Part shown: positions 37,552-45,956 of the stretch, piece after piece
Position numbering within the stretch: position 1 is the stretch's first letter
Layout: each line of letters starts with the position of its first letter
Origin: UBA4416 sp035439445
GTDB lineage: Bacteria > Bacteroidota > Bacteroidia > B-17B0 > Aurantibacillaceae
DNA: 64,000 nucleotides
Direction: 5' to 3'
Assembly: GCA_035439445.1 (NCBI GenBank)
Contig: DAORKG010000003.1
Location: forward strand, 1-64,000
Program-made: the position numbers and the translations under genes
The notes under the pieces: model-generated
Database searches by the model: none
What the model was told of the DNA's origin: nothing
Seen by the model: only the letters and a program-made list of their open reading frames with translations

Positions 37552-38421
37552 ATGCTAAAATCAATGACAGGCTTTGGAAAAGCCACAAAAGAATTTGAAA
37601 ATAAAACCGTTAATGTTGAGATACGTTCCTTAAACAGTAAAAACTTAGATTTAAGTTTACGATTATCATCAACTTACAGAGATAAGGAACATGAATTAAA
37701 AAGTGAAATCACTAAACTACTTGAACGTGGTAAAGTAGACTTATCCATTTATGTTGAAACCAAACAGGCCGAAACACCTGTTGAAATCAATATGGATTTA
37801 GCAAAATCCTATCACGAGAAATTAAAACAACTGGCTATTGAATTAAATGAGCCAACAGGAAATTTAATGTCATACGTTCTAAAAATGCCTGATGTTTTAA
37901 AATCTGAACGTAAAGAACCAAACGAGCAAGATTGGAATGATATCCATAGTGTTGTTTTAACAGCCATAGATGGATTAAATAAATTTAGATCAGACGAAGG
38001 AAAATCAATCGAAAAAGATTTTGAAACACGTATCGGAATCATTGCCGATTCTTTAGAAAAAATTAAAGAACACGATGCTGCTCGAATTCAAAACATCAGA
38101 GATAGAATAAAGAAAAATTTAGAAGAGGTCGTAGGTAAAGATAAAATTGACAACAACCGTTTTGAACAAGAATTAATTTACTACATCGAAAAATTAGATA
38201 TCAACGAAGAAAAGGTACGTTTAAAAACACATTTAGATTATTTCATTAAAACAATGAAAGAACCTGCCGGGGGGCGTAAATTAAACTTTATTGGTCAGGA
38301 AATTGGAAGAGAAGTAAACACTATTGGTTCTAAAGCAAATGATGCTGAAATGCAAAAATTGGTTGTGTTAATGAAAGATGAGTTAGAAAAAATTAAAGAG
38401 CAAACCAATAACGTATTGTAA
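37552..38421 (+). CDS. yicC: YicC/YloC-family endoribonuclease
   Basis: A 289-residue YicC protein. The N-terminal MTGFGKA motif, the RSLNSKNLDLSLRL block, and the C-terminal GRKLNFIGQEIGREVNTIGSKA signature with ELEKIKEQ are all family hallmarks, and the length is typical. Members are reported endoribonucleases acting on small RNA or mRNA. First gene of a three-gene unit; the next ATG is 1 nt after this stop. Confidence 0.93.
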   Translation: MLKSMTGFGKATKEFENKTVNVEIRSLNSKNLDLSLRLSSTYRDKEHELKSEITKLLERGKVDLSIYVETKQAETPVEINMDLAKSYHEKLKQLAIELNEPTGNLMSYVLKMPDVLKSERKEPNEQDWNDIHSVVLTAIDGLNKFRSDEGKSIEKDFETRIGIIADSLEKIKEHDAARIQNIRDRIKKNLEEVVGKDKIDNNRFEQELIYYIEKLDINEEKVRLKTHLDYFIKTMKEPAGGRKLNFIGQEIGREVNTIGSKANDAEMQKLVVLMKDELEKIKEQTNNVL

Positions 38422-38422
38422 T

Positions 38423-38677
38423 ATGAATTTGTTTAAACTCTCAGGTATCATATCAGTTATTGCAGGAATAATATGTTGCTCAATGTTATTCTACCCTGCT
38501 TTATTACCTTTTTCGTTACTATGTGCTATTATTGGGTATACATTTTCAACCATTAATGTATATTTAAATGCAAAGTTTGAAATCACAAAAAGTTGGTTTA
38601 GCATTGGTTATATCGGAATGGTTTTATCTTCTATTCCTGTTATTTTTATTTTAGTTCTTATTATTACCAGCCACTAG
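38423..38677 (+). CDS. Small three-helix membrane protein
   Basis: An 84-residue protein that is almost entirely hydrophobic, with three predicted membrane helices (about 5-22, 27-46 and 60-82) and a short charged loop NAKFEITKS. It has no known family that I can name. It is squeezed between yicC (1 nt) and the UbiA-type gene (1 nt), so it is translated with them and is a real gene. Confidence 0.75.
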   Translation: MNLFKLSGIISVIAGIICCSMLFYPALLPFSLLCAIIGYTFSTINVYLNAKFEITKSWFSIGYIGMVLSSIPVIFILVLIITSH

Positions 38678-38678
38678 C

Positions 38679-39533
38679 ATGTCGAGCATAAAAAACTACT
38701 TATCCTTAGTAAAGTTCAGTCATACCATATTTGCACTACCATTTGCCCTCATTGGTTTTACGTTAGCTTTATCTGAAGGACATACGTTTTCAATAAAACT
38801 TTTTTTGTTAGTGTTAGCATGTATGGTCACAGCTCGTAACTCTGCAATGGCATTTAACCGTTTTATCGACAGAAAATTTGACGCTTTAAATCCACGCACT
38901 GCCATCAGAGAAATACCTGCAGGGATTATCAATCCTAAAAATGCCTTATTCTTCATTATTATCAATTGTATATTGTTTGTAAGCGCAACATACTTTATTA
39001 ATACAATTTGTTTTTACTTATCACCTGTAGCCTTGTTTACAGTGTTATTTTATAGCTATACAAAACGTTTTACACCACTTTGTCATCTTGTGTTAGGTTG
39101 CGGACTAGCGCTTGCTCCTATTGGAGCGTATTTAGCAGTAACAGGAGAATTTGCTTGGTTACCATTATTATTTTCATTTACAGTATTTACATGGGTGAGT
39201 GGTTTTGATATTATTTATGCTTTACAGGATGAAGCATTTGATAGAGATCATAACTTAAATTCCATTCCTGTTTTATTAGGAACAAAAGGTGCTTTAAGAT
39301 TTTCGGAAGTATTACATGTCTTCTCTATCGCTTTTGTTGTTACAGCAGGTTTTTTAGGCCACTTTAATTTTTTGTATTGGATAGGAGTTACTCTATTTAG
39401 CGGCTTAGTTATCTACCAACACACGATTGTGAAACCGAATGATTTATCGAGAGTTAACTTAGCATTTGGAACCACCAATGGAATTGCAAGTGTGGTATTT
39501 GCTTGTTTTACAATAGTATCATTGTTTATATAA
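38679..39533 (+). CDS. UbiA-family prenyltransferase (MqnP/UbiA type)
   Basis: A 284-residue integral-membrane prenyltransferase with eight or nine helices. Both Asp-rich motifs are present: NRFIDRKFDALNPRT (NxxxDxxxD) in the first half and DIIYALQDEAFDRDHNL in the second, plus YSYTKRFT. UbiA-like proteins of this subgroup prenylate an aromatic acid in menaquinone or ubiquinone synthesis. In Bacteroidota this is likely the menaquinone route, including the MqnP enzyme of the futalosine pathway, but no other mqn or men gene is in the window. Confidence 0.88.
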   Translation: MSSIKNYLSLVKFSHTIFALPFALIGFTLALSEGHTFSIKLFLLVLACMVTARNSAMAFNRFIDRKFDALNPRTAIREIPAGIINPKNALFFIIINCILFVSATYFINTICFYLSPVALFTVLFYSYTKRFTPLCHLVLGCGLALAPIGAYLAVTGEFAWLPLLFSFTVFTWVSGFDIIYALQDEAFDRDHNLNSIPVLLGTKGALRFSEVLHVFSIAFVVTAGFLGHFNFLYWIGVTLFSGLVIYQHTIVKPNDLSRVNLAFGTTNGIASVVFACFTIVSLFI

Positions 39534-39558
39534 TTTGTTTTGACTCGTTAAACACATT

Positions 39559-40434
39559 ATGCTTAAATTCATTTATATACTATTTATATTGACTGGTGTA
39601 TTGATGAAAAGCTCAAATGCAATTGAATACGATTTTTCAAAACCAAATTTAAATGATGTTCTCCCTCCTATTCTGCATGAGATATCAGGCTTAACAATTA
39701 TAGATTCGTCAACTATTGCATGTATTCAAGATGAAGATGGTATATTATTTATTTATAATATCAAAAGTCATAAAATTACTCAACAACATACGTTTGCATT
39801 AAAAGGAGATTACGAGGGTATTACTTTAGTAAATGATTTACTGTATATTTTGAGAAGCGATGGTGTATTATTTGAAATTAATGATTATAAATCAAACAAA
39901 CAGAAAGTAAAAACTTATCCTACAAGAGTACCTGCCATAAATAATGAAGGACTTTGTTACGATTCGCAAAACAACAGACTTTTAATTGGCGCAAAAGGAA
40001 AAATCAATAAAGATCCTCAAAATAAAGACACCCGCTTTATCTATGCGTTTGACTTAAAAACCAAATCATTAAACCAAACACCGGCATATGAATTTAACGT
40101 AGTAGATATAAATTTAACGGCTAAGATGCAGGGAGTGAAATTCGTTAAAAAACAAACTAAAAAAGGCGATACGGTTGAACATGGATTTAAATTTAACACT
40201 TCTGAAATTTCAATTCATCCAATAACACATCAATTGTATGTAATCTCTGCAACAGATCATGTATTATTTATATTTAATAAATCAGGTATTTTAGAGCATA
40301 TTGAACAACTCAATCCTATAACATTTAATAAAGCCGAAGGATTGGATTTTTTTCAAAACGGAGACATTCTAATTTCAAATGAAGGACAAACGCATCAACC
40401 TACTTTACTGAGATTTAATTATCAAGCAAAATAA
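39559..40434 (+). CDS. SdiA-regulated-like beta-propeller protein
   Basis: A 291-residue exported protein with a signal peptide (to about residue 21) and a beta-propeller fold of the SdiA-regulated/YjiK type. Motifs are EISGLTIIDSS, CIQDEDGILFIYN, GDYEGITLV, NNEGLCYD and a C-terminal KAEGLDFFQNGDILISNEG. Function is unknown; a role as a surface or periplasmic esterase-like or binding protein is suggested for relatives. It starts 25 nt after the UbiA gene and may be part of that unit. Confidence 0.75.
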   Translation: MLKFIYILFILTGVLMKSSNAIEYDFSKPNLNDVLPPILHEISGLTIIDSSTIACIQDEDGILFIYNIKSHKITQQHTFALKGDYEGITLVNDLLYILRSDGVLFEINDYKSNKQKVKTYPTRVPAINNEGLCYDSQNNRLLIGAKGKINKDPQNKDTRFIYAFDLKTKSLNQTPAYEFNVVDINLTAKMQGVKFVKKQTKKGDTVEHGFKFNTSEISIHPITHQLYVISATDHVLFIFNKSGILEHIEQLNPITFNKAEGLDFFQNGDILISNEGQTHQPTLLRFNYQAK

Positions 40435-40440
40435 TTTATT

Positions 40441-40462
40441 CTCGACTTCACTCGAACTGACA
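40441..40462. repeat. Short interspersed repeat CTCGACTTCACTCGAACTGACA (type C)
   Basis: The sequence has the TTCGACT-CTCGAACTGACA form of common Bacteroidota intergenic repeats and an internal TCGA..TCGA symmetry. It fills part of the gap after the beta-propeller gene. Confidence 0.45.
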
Positions 40463-40507
40463 AATTAAATAACAAATAATTTGTAAATTTAATTAAGTCA
40501 AAATTAT

Positions 40508-42172
40508 ATGGGAACAGTTTTAGAAACAGGTTTTAATGAAAAATTAAAACAACTTAAATCATTAGTTTTTCAATTTGATAAAACATCAAATGAAACAAAA
40601 TCAATTTTATTGAATGAGTTAATTTCAAGTATCCCTAAAAAGAAAGAAAGTTTTGTACAATTCCATCATGTTTTATTATGCATGATGGCCTACCCTAGTA
40701 ATGAAAGCCTTTTAAGACACATAGAAAGAACTGCTTCTCTGTTGTTAGAACAATTATCAAATCAATCCCCTCTTCAAGATAAATTAATTGGTACAGGTTT
40801 ATTACACACAGCTATAGAATGTAATTTCAGCTATCAAAAAATTAAACACATTGTTCAATATTTTCCAAACCAAGTATCTATACATAGTGCATCATCAAAT
40901 TCAGAAACTCAAAAAGCTATTTTAAAACAAATTCTACCAAATGTAGAGTATTCAAAAATACATGCAGGTGAAAAAGAATTTAAGACTAGAATTGCAGAAT
41001 TTCACACATCAAAACAACAAACAGGCTTAGAGTGGTTATTACAAACCATCGAACAATCAAGCCCTGACAAAAAAACACAAGCTTTTTTATATAATCAATT
41101 AGGTATTTTTATTCAATGGAAAGTTTCAAGTGAAATAGACTCCGTTAGTTTTTTAAGAGGATCGCAATTACCAATTTATTGTCATACAACTCCTTTAGAG
41201 AAGAAAATATCTCTACAAGAAATTATAAAACAAAAATTACCTACTCCAATAAAACTCTCTTTAAAAGAGAAACAACAGTTGATTCATTCAGCAAAAATGA
41301 CTCTGTTTTATTTGTACAGAGAAACAGAGCCATTTACGAATGCAAATGAAGATGACATCACCTTGTTTCAATTAGACAAAGGTATTTCTATTGCTTTATT
41401 TGGAAGTTTCAACAGTAAACGTTACTCCTTAGAATCTTATATTGGTTATTTAGTATTAAAAAACAACATACCTGTTTCGTATGGCGGTGGTTGGATATTT
41501 GGAGAACGCAGTCAGTTTGGAATTAATATTTTAGAATCTTTCAGAGGAGGTGAATCAAGTTTGATTATTTGTGAATTACTGAGAGTTTACCATCATTATT
41601 TTGGAGCTACTAGATTTGTGGTTAAACCATATCAATTTGGATTACATAATCCTGAAGCTATAAAAACAGGTGCATTTTGGTTTTACTACAAGCTAGGTTT
41701 TCGTCCCGAAAACAATGAGTTGAGAGCGTTAGCTAAAAAAGAAGAAGAAGAGAAAATTAAAAATCCAGCGTATAAAAGCGAAGCTTCTACTCTAAGAAAA
41801 TATACTAAAAGTAATGTTGCATTAACCCTTTCAGAAAAAACATATCCTGATTTTGATTCAGAGCTATTAAGTCAAAGAATTACAAATTTCGTCAACAGTA
41901 ATTTTGCTAGCAATAGAGAAAAAGCCATCAATCAATGTTTTAAGCGGTTAAAGGAAGCATTAAATATTAATACCAAATCCTGGAAATCAGAGGATATCGA
42001 TTACGCCAAACAGCTTTCTATCTTATTTTGCTCCTATCCTGACTATAAAAAATGGTTAATGAGCAACAAAAAAAATATCTTGTTACTTATCAAATTAAAA
42101 TCTGCAAAAACAGAATTACAATGGATAAAACATTTGCAGAACTTTAAAGCTTTTTGGAAACTTGTTTCATGA
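40508..42172 (+). CDS. Large cytoplasmic protein with a GNAT-like central segment
   Basis: A 554-residue protein that I do not recognise as a named family. The N-terminal 200 residues are helical. The centre (about 320-400) has PVSYGGGWIFGERSQFGINILESFRGGESSLIICELLR..FGFRPEN-like order, which resembles a GNAT fold: a substrate beta strand, an acceptor loop RGGESS in place of the usual Q/RxxGxG/A, and the terminal KLGFRP motif. The C-terminal 130 residues are helical again. It may be an N-acetyltransferase with large helical flanks, but the fit is only by motif order. It has its own terminator and lies in a single-gene unit. Confidence 0.55.
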   Translation: MGTVLETGFNEKLKQLKSLVFQFDKTSNETKSILLNELISSIPKKKESFVQFHHVLLCMMAYPSNESLLRHIERTASLLLEQLSNQSPLQDKLIGTGLLHTAIECNFSYQKIKHIVQYFPNQVSIHSASSNSETQKAILKQILPNVEYSKIHAGEKEFKTRIAEFHTSKQQTGLEWLLQTIEQSSPDKKTQAFLYNQLGIFIQWKVSSEIDSVSFLRGSQLPIYCHTTPLEKKISLQEIIKQKLPTPIKLSLKEKQQLIHSAKMTLFYLYRETEPFTNANEDDITLFQLDKGISIALFGSFNSKRYSLESYIGYLVLKNNIPVSYGGGWIFGERSQFGINILESFRGGESSLIICELLRVYHHYFGATRFVVKPYQFGLHNPEAIKTGAFWFYYKLGFRPENNELRALAKKEEEEKIKNPAYKSEASTLRKYTKSNVALTLSEKTYPDFDSELLSQRITNFVNSNFASNREKAINQCFKRLKEALNINTKSWKSEDIDYAKQLSILFCSYPDYKKWLMSNKKNILLLIKLKSAKTELQWIKHLQNFKAFWKLVS

Positions 42173-42177
42173 AATTA

Positions 42178-42207
42178 AAAAAGCCTGAATGTATATTCAG
42201 GCTTTTT
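42178..42207. terminator. Bidirectional terminator
   Basis: A 13-bp stem (AAAAAGCCTGAAT / ATTCAGGCTTTTT) has a 4-nt loop, A-run and T-run, between the plus-strand GNAT-like gene and the minus-strand thioredoxin gene. Confidence 0.9.
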
Positions 42208-42224
42208 ATTTGAGATTAGGTAAT

Positions 42225-43418
42225 TTATTTTAGCTCTTTTATTTTCTTTAACAAATCTGTTGTACCTTGATAATCAGAAGTAGACATTTTATCTTCTTTA
42301 GCTTTAGCGATTGCTTTATTGGCTATTTCAGTAGCTTGTTGTTTTTTCTCAAGTTTATATAATACTGCTGCATAGGTATCTAAATTAGCATAGCTATTAT
42401 CCATATCACATGCTGTTTTAGCCCATGATTCTGCTTTTAATAAATCGTTTTTATCTGTTACTTTTTCATAAAAATTCCATGCTAAACTATTTAACTGACC
42501 TGCATCTTTCATGTAAAATAGATCAGCCTGACTAATAGCTTGTTTAGCATAGGTATTCCAATCACCGGTTTTCTCAGCTAAAAATAAATCTGCTTCAAAT
42601 AAAATACGATTCGCATTTTTTAATTCTAAAGAAGTAATTTTTTCTTTTAGATTAGCGTACTTATCTTTATCAAAGGGCTCAGTTTTTATAATTTGAAAAA
42701 GCGAATTATTATAAACTTGTTCAATTTTATCATTTACTTCATTGGGTTCAAAGGCTTTTTCAAATTGAGCTCTATTTGTAACAACGTATGCAAATTCTTT
42801 AGATTCAGTTGAATTAACATAATTTTTAATCATGTTCCAGTTTTTCTTAGATATCAAATCCTTTCTGGCTTGTAAAGCAAAATAGTCATTTATGAAATTT
42901 TCTGATTCTAAACAGGTATTTTCTCTAGCTGCAATATAATTAGCTATGAAATCAGAATTCTGTTTATTAGCTTCATAATTTTTCGTGTAATAAGAAAAAC
43001 ATTTTTCAGGAGTTTTGGTTTCTTCACCTAATGCAATAAACTCCTTTGGCGACATACCCCCAGCCACTCTATGCACAATATTCCCATTACCATCTACAAA
43101 TAATAAATTAGGATAACATCTTACATCATATTGTTTAGCAATATCAACACCTTCGCCTTTTTCCATGTCAATTTTAGCATTCACAAAATTTTTATTGTAA
43201 TAATCTGCTACGGTATCATTTGTAAATACTTCTCTTGCCATTCGCTTACAAGGGCCACACCAGCTAGTGTAAGCATCAATAAATATTAATTTATTTTCTT
43301 TTAGTGCTTTTGCTTTTATTTCTTTGAATGATGTGTGTTCAAACGTAATACTCCTATGCTGAGCAAATAATGTTACAGAAGAGAGCACTATAGTACCCGT
43401 AATTAATTTAAGTTTCAT
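42225..43418 (-). CDS. Exported thioredoxin-family protein with C-terminal helical repeats
   Basis: A 397-residue protein with a signal peptide (ending LFAQ, about residue 20) and a thioredoxin domain with the active site SWCGPCKRM (Cys54, Cys57). A cis-Pro follows in RCYPNLLFVDGNG. The C-terminal 230 residues form helical, TPR-like repeats (SLAWNFYEKV, YANLDTYAAVLYKLEKKQQA). It likely reduces or isomerises disulfides in the periplasm. It is the last gene of a four-gene minus-strand unit, 5 nt after the ChaN-like gene. Confidence 0.85.
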   Translation of the reverse strand: MKLKLITGTIVLSSVTLFAQHRSITFEHTSFKEIKAKALKENKLIFIDAYTSWCGPCKRMAREVFTNDTVADYYNKNFVNAKIDMEKGEGVDIAKQYDVRCYPNLLFVDGNGNIVHRVAGGMSPKEFIALGEETKTPEKCFSYYTKNYEANKQNSDFIANYIAARENTCLESENFINDYFALQARKDLISKKNWNMIKNYVNSTESKEFAYVVTNRAQFEKAFEPNEVNDKIEQVYNNSLFQIIKTEPFDKDKYANLKEKITSLELKNANRILFEADLFLAEKTGDWNTYAKQAISQADLFYMKDAGQLNSLAWNFYEKVTDKNDLLKAESWAKTACDMDNSYANLDTYAAVLYKLEKKQQATEIANKAIAKAKEDKMSTSDYQGTTDLLKKIKELK

Positions 43419-43423
43419 TTAAT

Positions 43424-44353
43424 TTAGTCTTTATATGTTTTTGGAACCTGAGGATCAGTGATAATTATATAATCACCTAAGTGTTTATGTTTATTCCAAT
43501 CAATGTTTGGAAAAGCATCATCAGAACCTGATGAAATAACTAATACTTTAACCTTTGGATTATATTTTTTTAATTGAGTAACAACCGCAAAACCTTCGTC
43601 ACTATGGAAGCGGCCGTTTACCTGAAACACTTTTTTACTCTTATGTAGCTTTAAATATTCAAAAATAGAATAAGCCATCGTAGCATCCCAAAGTGATTGT
43701 GCCATTACTAAATTAAATCCTCCCATACCCATTACAGGTGCCGCTTTTTTAGCAGTGTCATTGGGATCGTGAGATAAACCCATTAGTTTATCATAGTATT
43801 TCCCTGAAGCTGTATCGTATGGTAAAGGAGCAAAGAACTTTTTAGACTCTAATGGTAATGCCATCAGTGCTTTTTGTCCCTTTCGGCCAGCTAAATTTGA
43901 ATAACGACCGGCGGCATTTGCACATACCACATCTAGTTTATTTGTTTTACAAAACTCAACCATTGGTCTGTAATCTCTATAATTTGACCAAGCTCTTGCA
44001 TCTTTCTTAAAATTTTTCTCTCTGATCTCTGAAGTTAAATATTCATTCATGATAGGCTGAACATCTCTTTCAAACATTTCCATTGACAGCGCAATATTAC
44101 TTTGATATTTTTGAAATAAACTTTCAAATATTTTATTTTCCAAATAGTGTGTAACAGAATCATTATGCTCTTCTCCGTAAAAAAGCACATCGTTGTTTTT
44201 CATATCTTCTATGATGTCATTAATACCAACTTCTTTGGCTTGTTTAACAGAATAAATTTTATAATTCTTTTCGGTTACTTGAGATTTTACTTTTACCGCG
44301 AATGATAAAATGAAAGCAATTAATAAACAAGGTAATATTTTCATGGATTTCAA
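43424..44353 (-). CDS. ChaN-like (DUF399) exported protein
   Basis: A 309-residue exported protein of the ChaN/haem-binding-uptake Tiki superfamily. The motif DVLFYGEEHNDSVTHYL carries the conserved Glu-x-His of the family, and LSMEMFERDVQPIMNEYL and MAQSLWDATMAYSI are further conserved blocks. The relatives bind haem or act as metalloproteases (Tiki), but which applies here is not clear. It has a signal peptide (to about residue 24). Co-transcribed with the YciI-like gene upstream and thioredoxin gene downstream. Confidence 0.8.
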   Translation of the reverse strand: MKSMKILPCLLIAFILSFAVKVKSQVTEKNYKIYSVKQAKEVGINDIIEDMKNNDVLFYGEEHNDSVTHYLENKIFESLFQKYQSNIALSMEMFERDVQPIMNEYLTSEIREKNFKKDARAWSNYRDYRPMVEFCKTNKLDVVCANAAGRYSNLAGRKGQKALMALPLESKKFFAPLPYDTASGKYYDKLMGLSHDPNDTAKKAAPVMGMGGFNLVMAQSLWDATMAYSIFEYLKLHKSKKVFQVNGRFHSDEGFAVVTQLKKYNPKVKVLVISSGSDDAFPNIDWNKHKHLGDYIIITDPQVPKTYKD

Positions 44354-44371
44354 AACTATATGGTTAACAAA

Positions 44372-44821
44372 TTAAAAACTTGATTTTTGAATTTTCTTAT
44401 GAATTTCAGGCGTTTCCATGAGAGACGCAGAACCATACCACAACGTGTATTCAGGTTCTAAATATTTTTCTTTTACAGCCGTATCTCCTTCCAACAAAGC
44501 TTTTGCTTCTTCAAATGTAGAAACATTTAAAATAAAAATTCCACGATTATTACCGCCTTTTTCAAACGGACCTGCAACAGCTAGTTTACCTTCATCTGCC
44601 ATTTTTTGGATATTTTTCATATGTCCTGCAAAAGCCTTGTCTTTTGCTTCTTTATCTGTTGATGTATTTGTTCCTGTTTTTAGCATCACAAATACATACA
44701 TTTTCATTCCATAATCATCAGCATGTAGTTTTTTTGCTAATAATGAATCATAAGTTGATTTTTGAGCATTTGCTTTAAAAGCAAATACAAAGAAAATAGA
44801 TAATAATAGCAGTTTTTTCAT
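44372..44821 (-). CDS. Exported YciI-like protein
   Basis: A 149-residue protein. I start it at the ATG at 44821, which gives a good signal peptide (MKKLLLLSIFFVFAFKANAQ) and avoids overlap with the upstream gene; another ATG 15 nt earlier is possible. The mature part has the YciI ferredoxin-like pattern (MYVFVMLKTG, HMKNIQKMADEGKLAVAGPF, RGIFILNVSTFEEAKALLEGD). Most YciI proteins are cytoplasmic, so export is unusual. No catalytic function is established. Confidence 0.78.
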   Translation of the reverse strand: MKKLLLLSIFFVFAFKANAQKSTYDSLLAKKLHADDYGMKMYVFVMLKTGTNTSTDKEAKDKAFAGHMKNIQKMADEGKLAVAGPFEKGGNNRGIFILNVSTFEEAKALLEGDTAVKEKYLEPEYTLWYGSASLMETPEIHKKIQKSSF

Positions 44822-44828
44822 TTTGAAT

Positions 44829-45395
44829 TTATTCAATAATTAGGTTATGGCGAGTTAACAGCCTGAATAGGTCTTGAGTTAAAAATCTGGCGTTTTTAAG
44901 ATTATTTGCTTCCGGATCAATAGAAAAATTAGTGGAATTAGTAAAATCAACTCCTGATAAATTTGTTTTTGCAAAAAGCGTTTCAAACAAATCACAATTA
45001 ACTAATGTGCTCTTAGATAAATCTGCGTTTGTGAAATTCACCTCATGCATTTTGCAATTTTTGAATTCACTTTTGTTTAATTTTTTACTGTCAAAAGAAG
45101 CGTAATCTAAAAGACACTTTTCAAAATACACTTCAAAAGCAAAGTCTTTCGCTCTAAAAAAATTAAGCCCCAATAGTTTACAATCAATAAATTCAACTCC
45201 TTGCAACTTGGTACTATTAACACTACAATTACTGAGATTGCAATTTTTAAAAGAGCAATCGATGAAATTTAGATTGGAAATATCAGTTAGTGTACAGTTA
45301 ACAAATTCACATTTTTCATAGTCCTCCCTTTGAGCAGGCTTGGGAAGCTCCTGAAGATTTGATAAAGATTCTGTAGGTTTTGTTAATCTGGTCAT
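44829..45395 (-). CDS. Pentapeptide-repeat protein
   Basis: A 188-residue protein made of A(D/N)LXX-type pentapeptides (for example CEFVNCTLTDISNLNFIDC, CSFKNCNLSNC, VNFTNADLSKSTLVNCDLF, TNLSGVDFTNSTNF). These form a right-handed quadrilateral beta-helix. The Cys-rich, Phe-centred version resembles Qnr/MfpA proteins that mimic DNA and protect gyrase, but many other pentapeptide proteins exist and this one need not have that role. First gene of the unit with the YciI, ChaN and thioredoxin genes. Confidence 0.85.
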   Translation of the reverse strand: MTRLTKPTESLSNLQELPKPAQREDYEKCEFVNCTLTDISNLNFIDCSFKNCNLSNCSVNSTKLQGVEFIDCKLLGLNFFRAKDFAFEVYFEKCLLDYASFDSKKLNKSEFKNCKMHEVNFTNADLSKSTLVNCDLFETLFAKTNLSGVDFTNSTNFSIDPEANNLKNARFLTQDLFRLLTRHNLIIE

Positions 45396-45450
45396 TTATT
45401 CAATCAATTATAGATACTATTTGATTGAAATAAAGATAGAAATATTTATT

Positions 45451-45472
45451 AAAACAAGCTCAATTGGTTATT
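45451..45472. repeat. Direct repeat, left copy (duplicate of the radical SAM gene's 3' end)
   Basis: This 22-nt sequence matches 45958-45979 with one mismatch. On the minus strand it encodes NQLSLF and a stop codon, exactly the C-terminus of the PA0069-like protein that ends at 45957. It looks like a duplicated target or recombination site of the element between the two copies. Confidence 0.75.
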
Positions 45473-45491
45473 TATATCTAGTAAATTCAAT

Positions 45492-45948
45492 TAACCACAT
45501 AGACACATTAGAATTATGATCTAGGTAGGGAGCTGAAATATTCATTTACAAATGTCTTCTGCCCCTCTCTGAATATATTAAAACAATTAAAATTTATTAA
45601 TATTCCTTTTGGTGCCTTGAGAAGTTTCATATAGGTTAGAAGCTGCGCTTCATGCACATTAGAAATCACCTGCACAGATTTTAATTCTACAACTAGACAA
45701 TTTTCTACAAGTAAATCGCACCTAAAATCTATATTAAGTTCTTTTTCTTTATAAAATACAGGAACTTTCATCTCTGTTAAAAAATTTATTTTTCTATGAA
45801 TCAACTCTTCTTTGATACATTGATGATATATGCTTTCTAACAAACCTCTACCCATAATTTTGTGAACTTCGATAGATACTCCAACAACTTCATAAGTAAG
45901 TTCGTCCAAATACTTTTGAGTAACCATTCTATATCTCTATGTGGTTAA
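45492..45948. mobile_element. Candidate small element carrying the GxxExxY gene
   Basis: A 13-bp perfect inverted repeat, TTAACCACATAGA at 45492-45504 and TCTATGTGGTTAA at 45936-45948, brackets the GxxExxY gene with 9 nt on the left and 8 nt on the right between gene and repeat. Outside it lie the 22-nt direct repeats (45451-45472 and 45958-45979). There is no transposase, so it would be mobilised in trans, or be a relic. Confidence 0.55.
45514..45927 (-). CDS. GxxExxY family protein
   Basis: A 137-residue protein with the family signature GRGLLESIY (G-x-x-E-x-x-Y), an LxVDFRCDLLVE-type block (NIDFRCDLLVENCLVVELKSV) and a hydrophobic C-terminal MKLLKAPKGILINFN. The D...E-x-K arrangement (Asp in RCDLLV, Glu and Lys in VELKSV) resembles a PD-(D/E)xK nuclease core. 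Function is not established. The ribosome-binding region of the gene lies within the right inverted repeat of the surrounding element, so the element and gene move together if they move at all. Confidence 0.88.
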   Translation of the reverse strand: MVTQKYLDELTYEVVGVSIEVHKIMGRGLLESIYHQCIKEELIHRKINFLTEMKVPVFYKEKELNIDFRCDLLVENCLVVELKSVQVISNVHEAQLLTYMKLLKAPKGILINFNCFNIFREGQKTFVNEYFSSLPRS

Positions 45949-45956
45949 ATGCTGCC

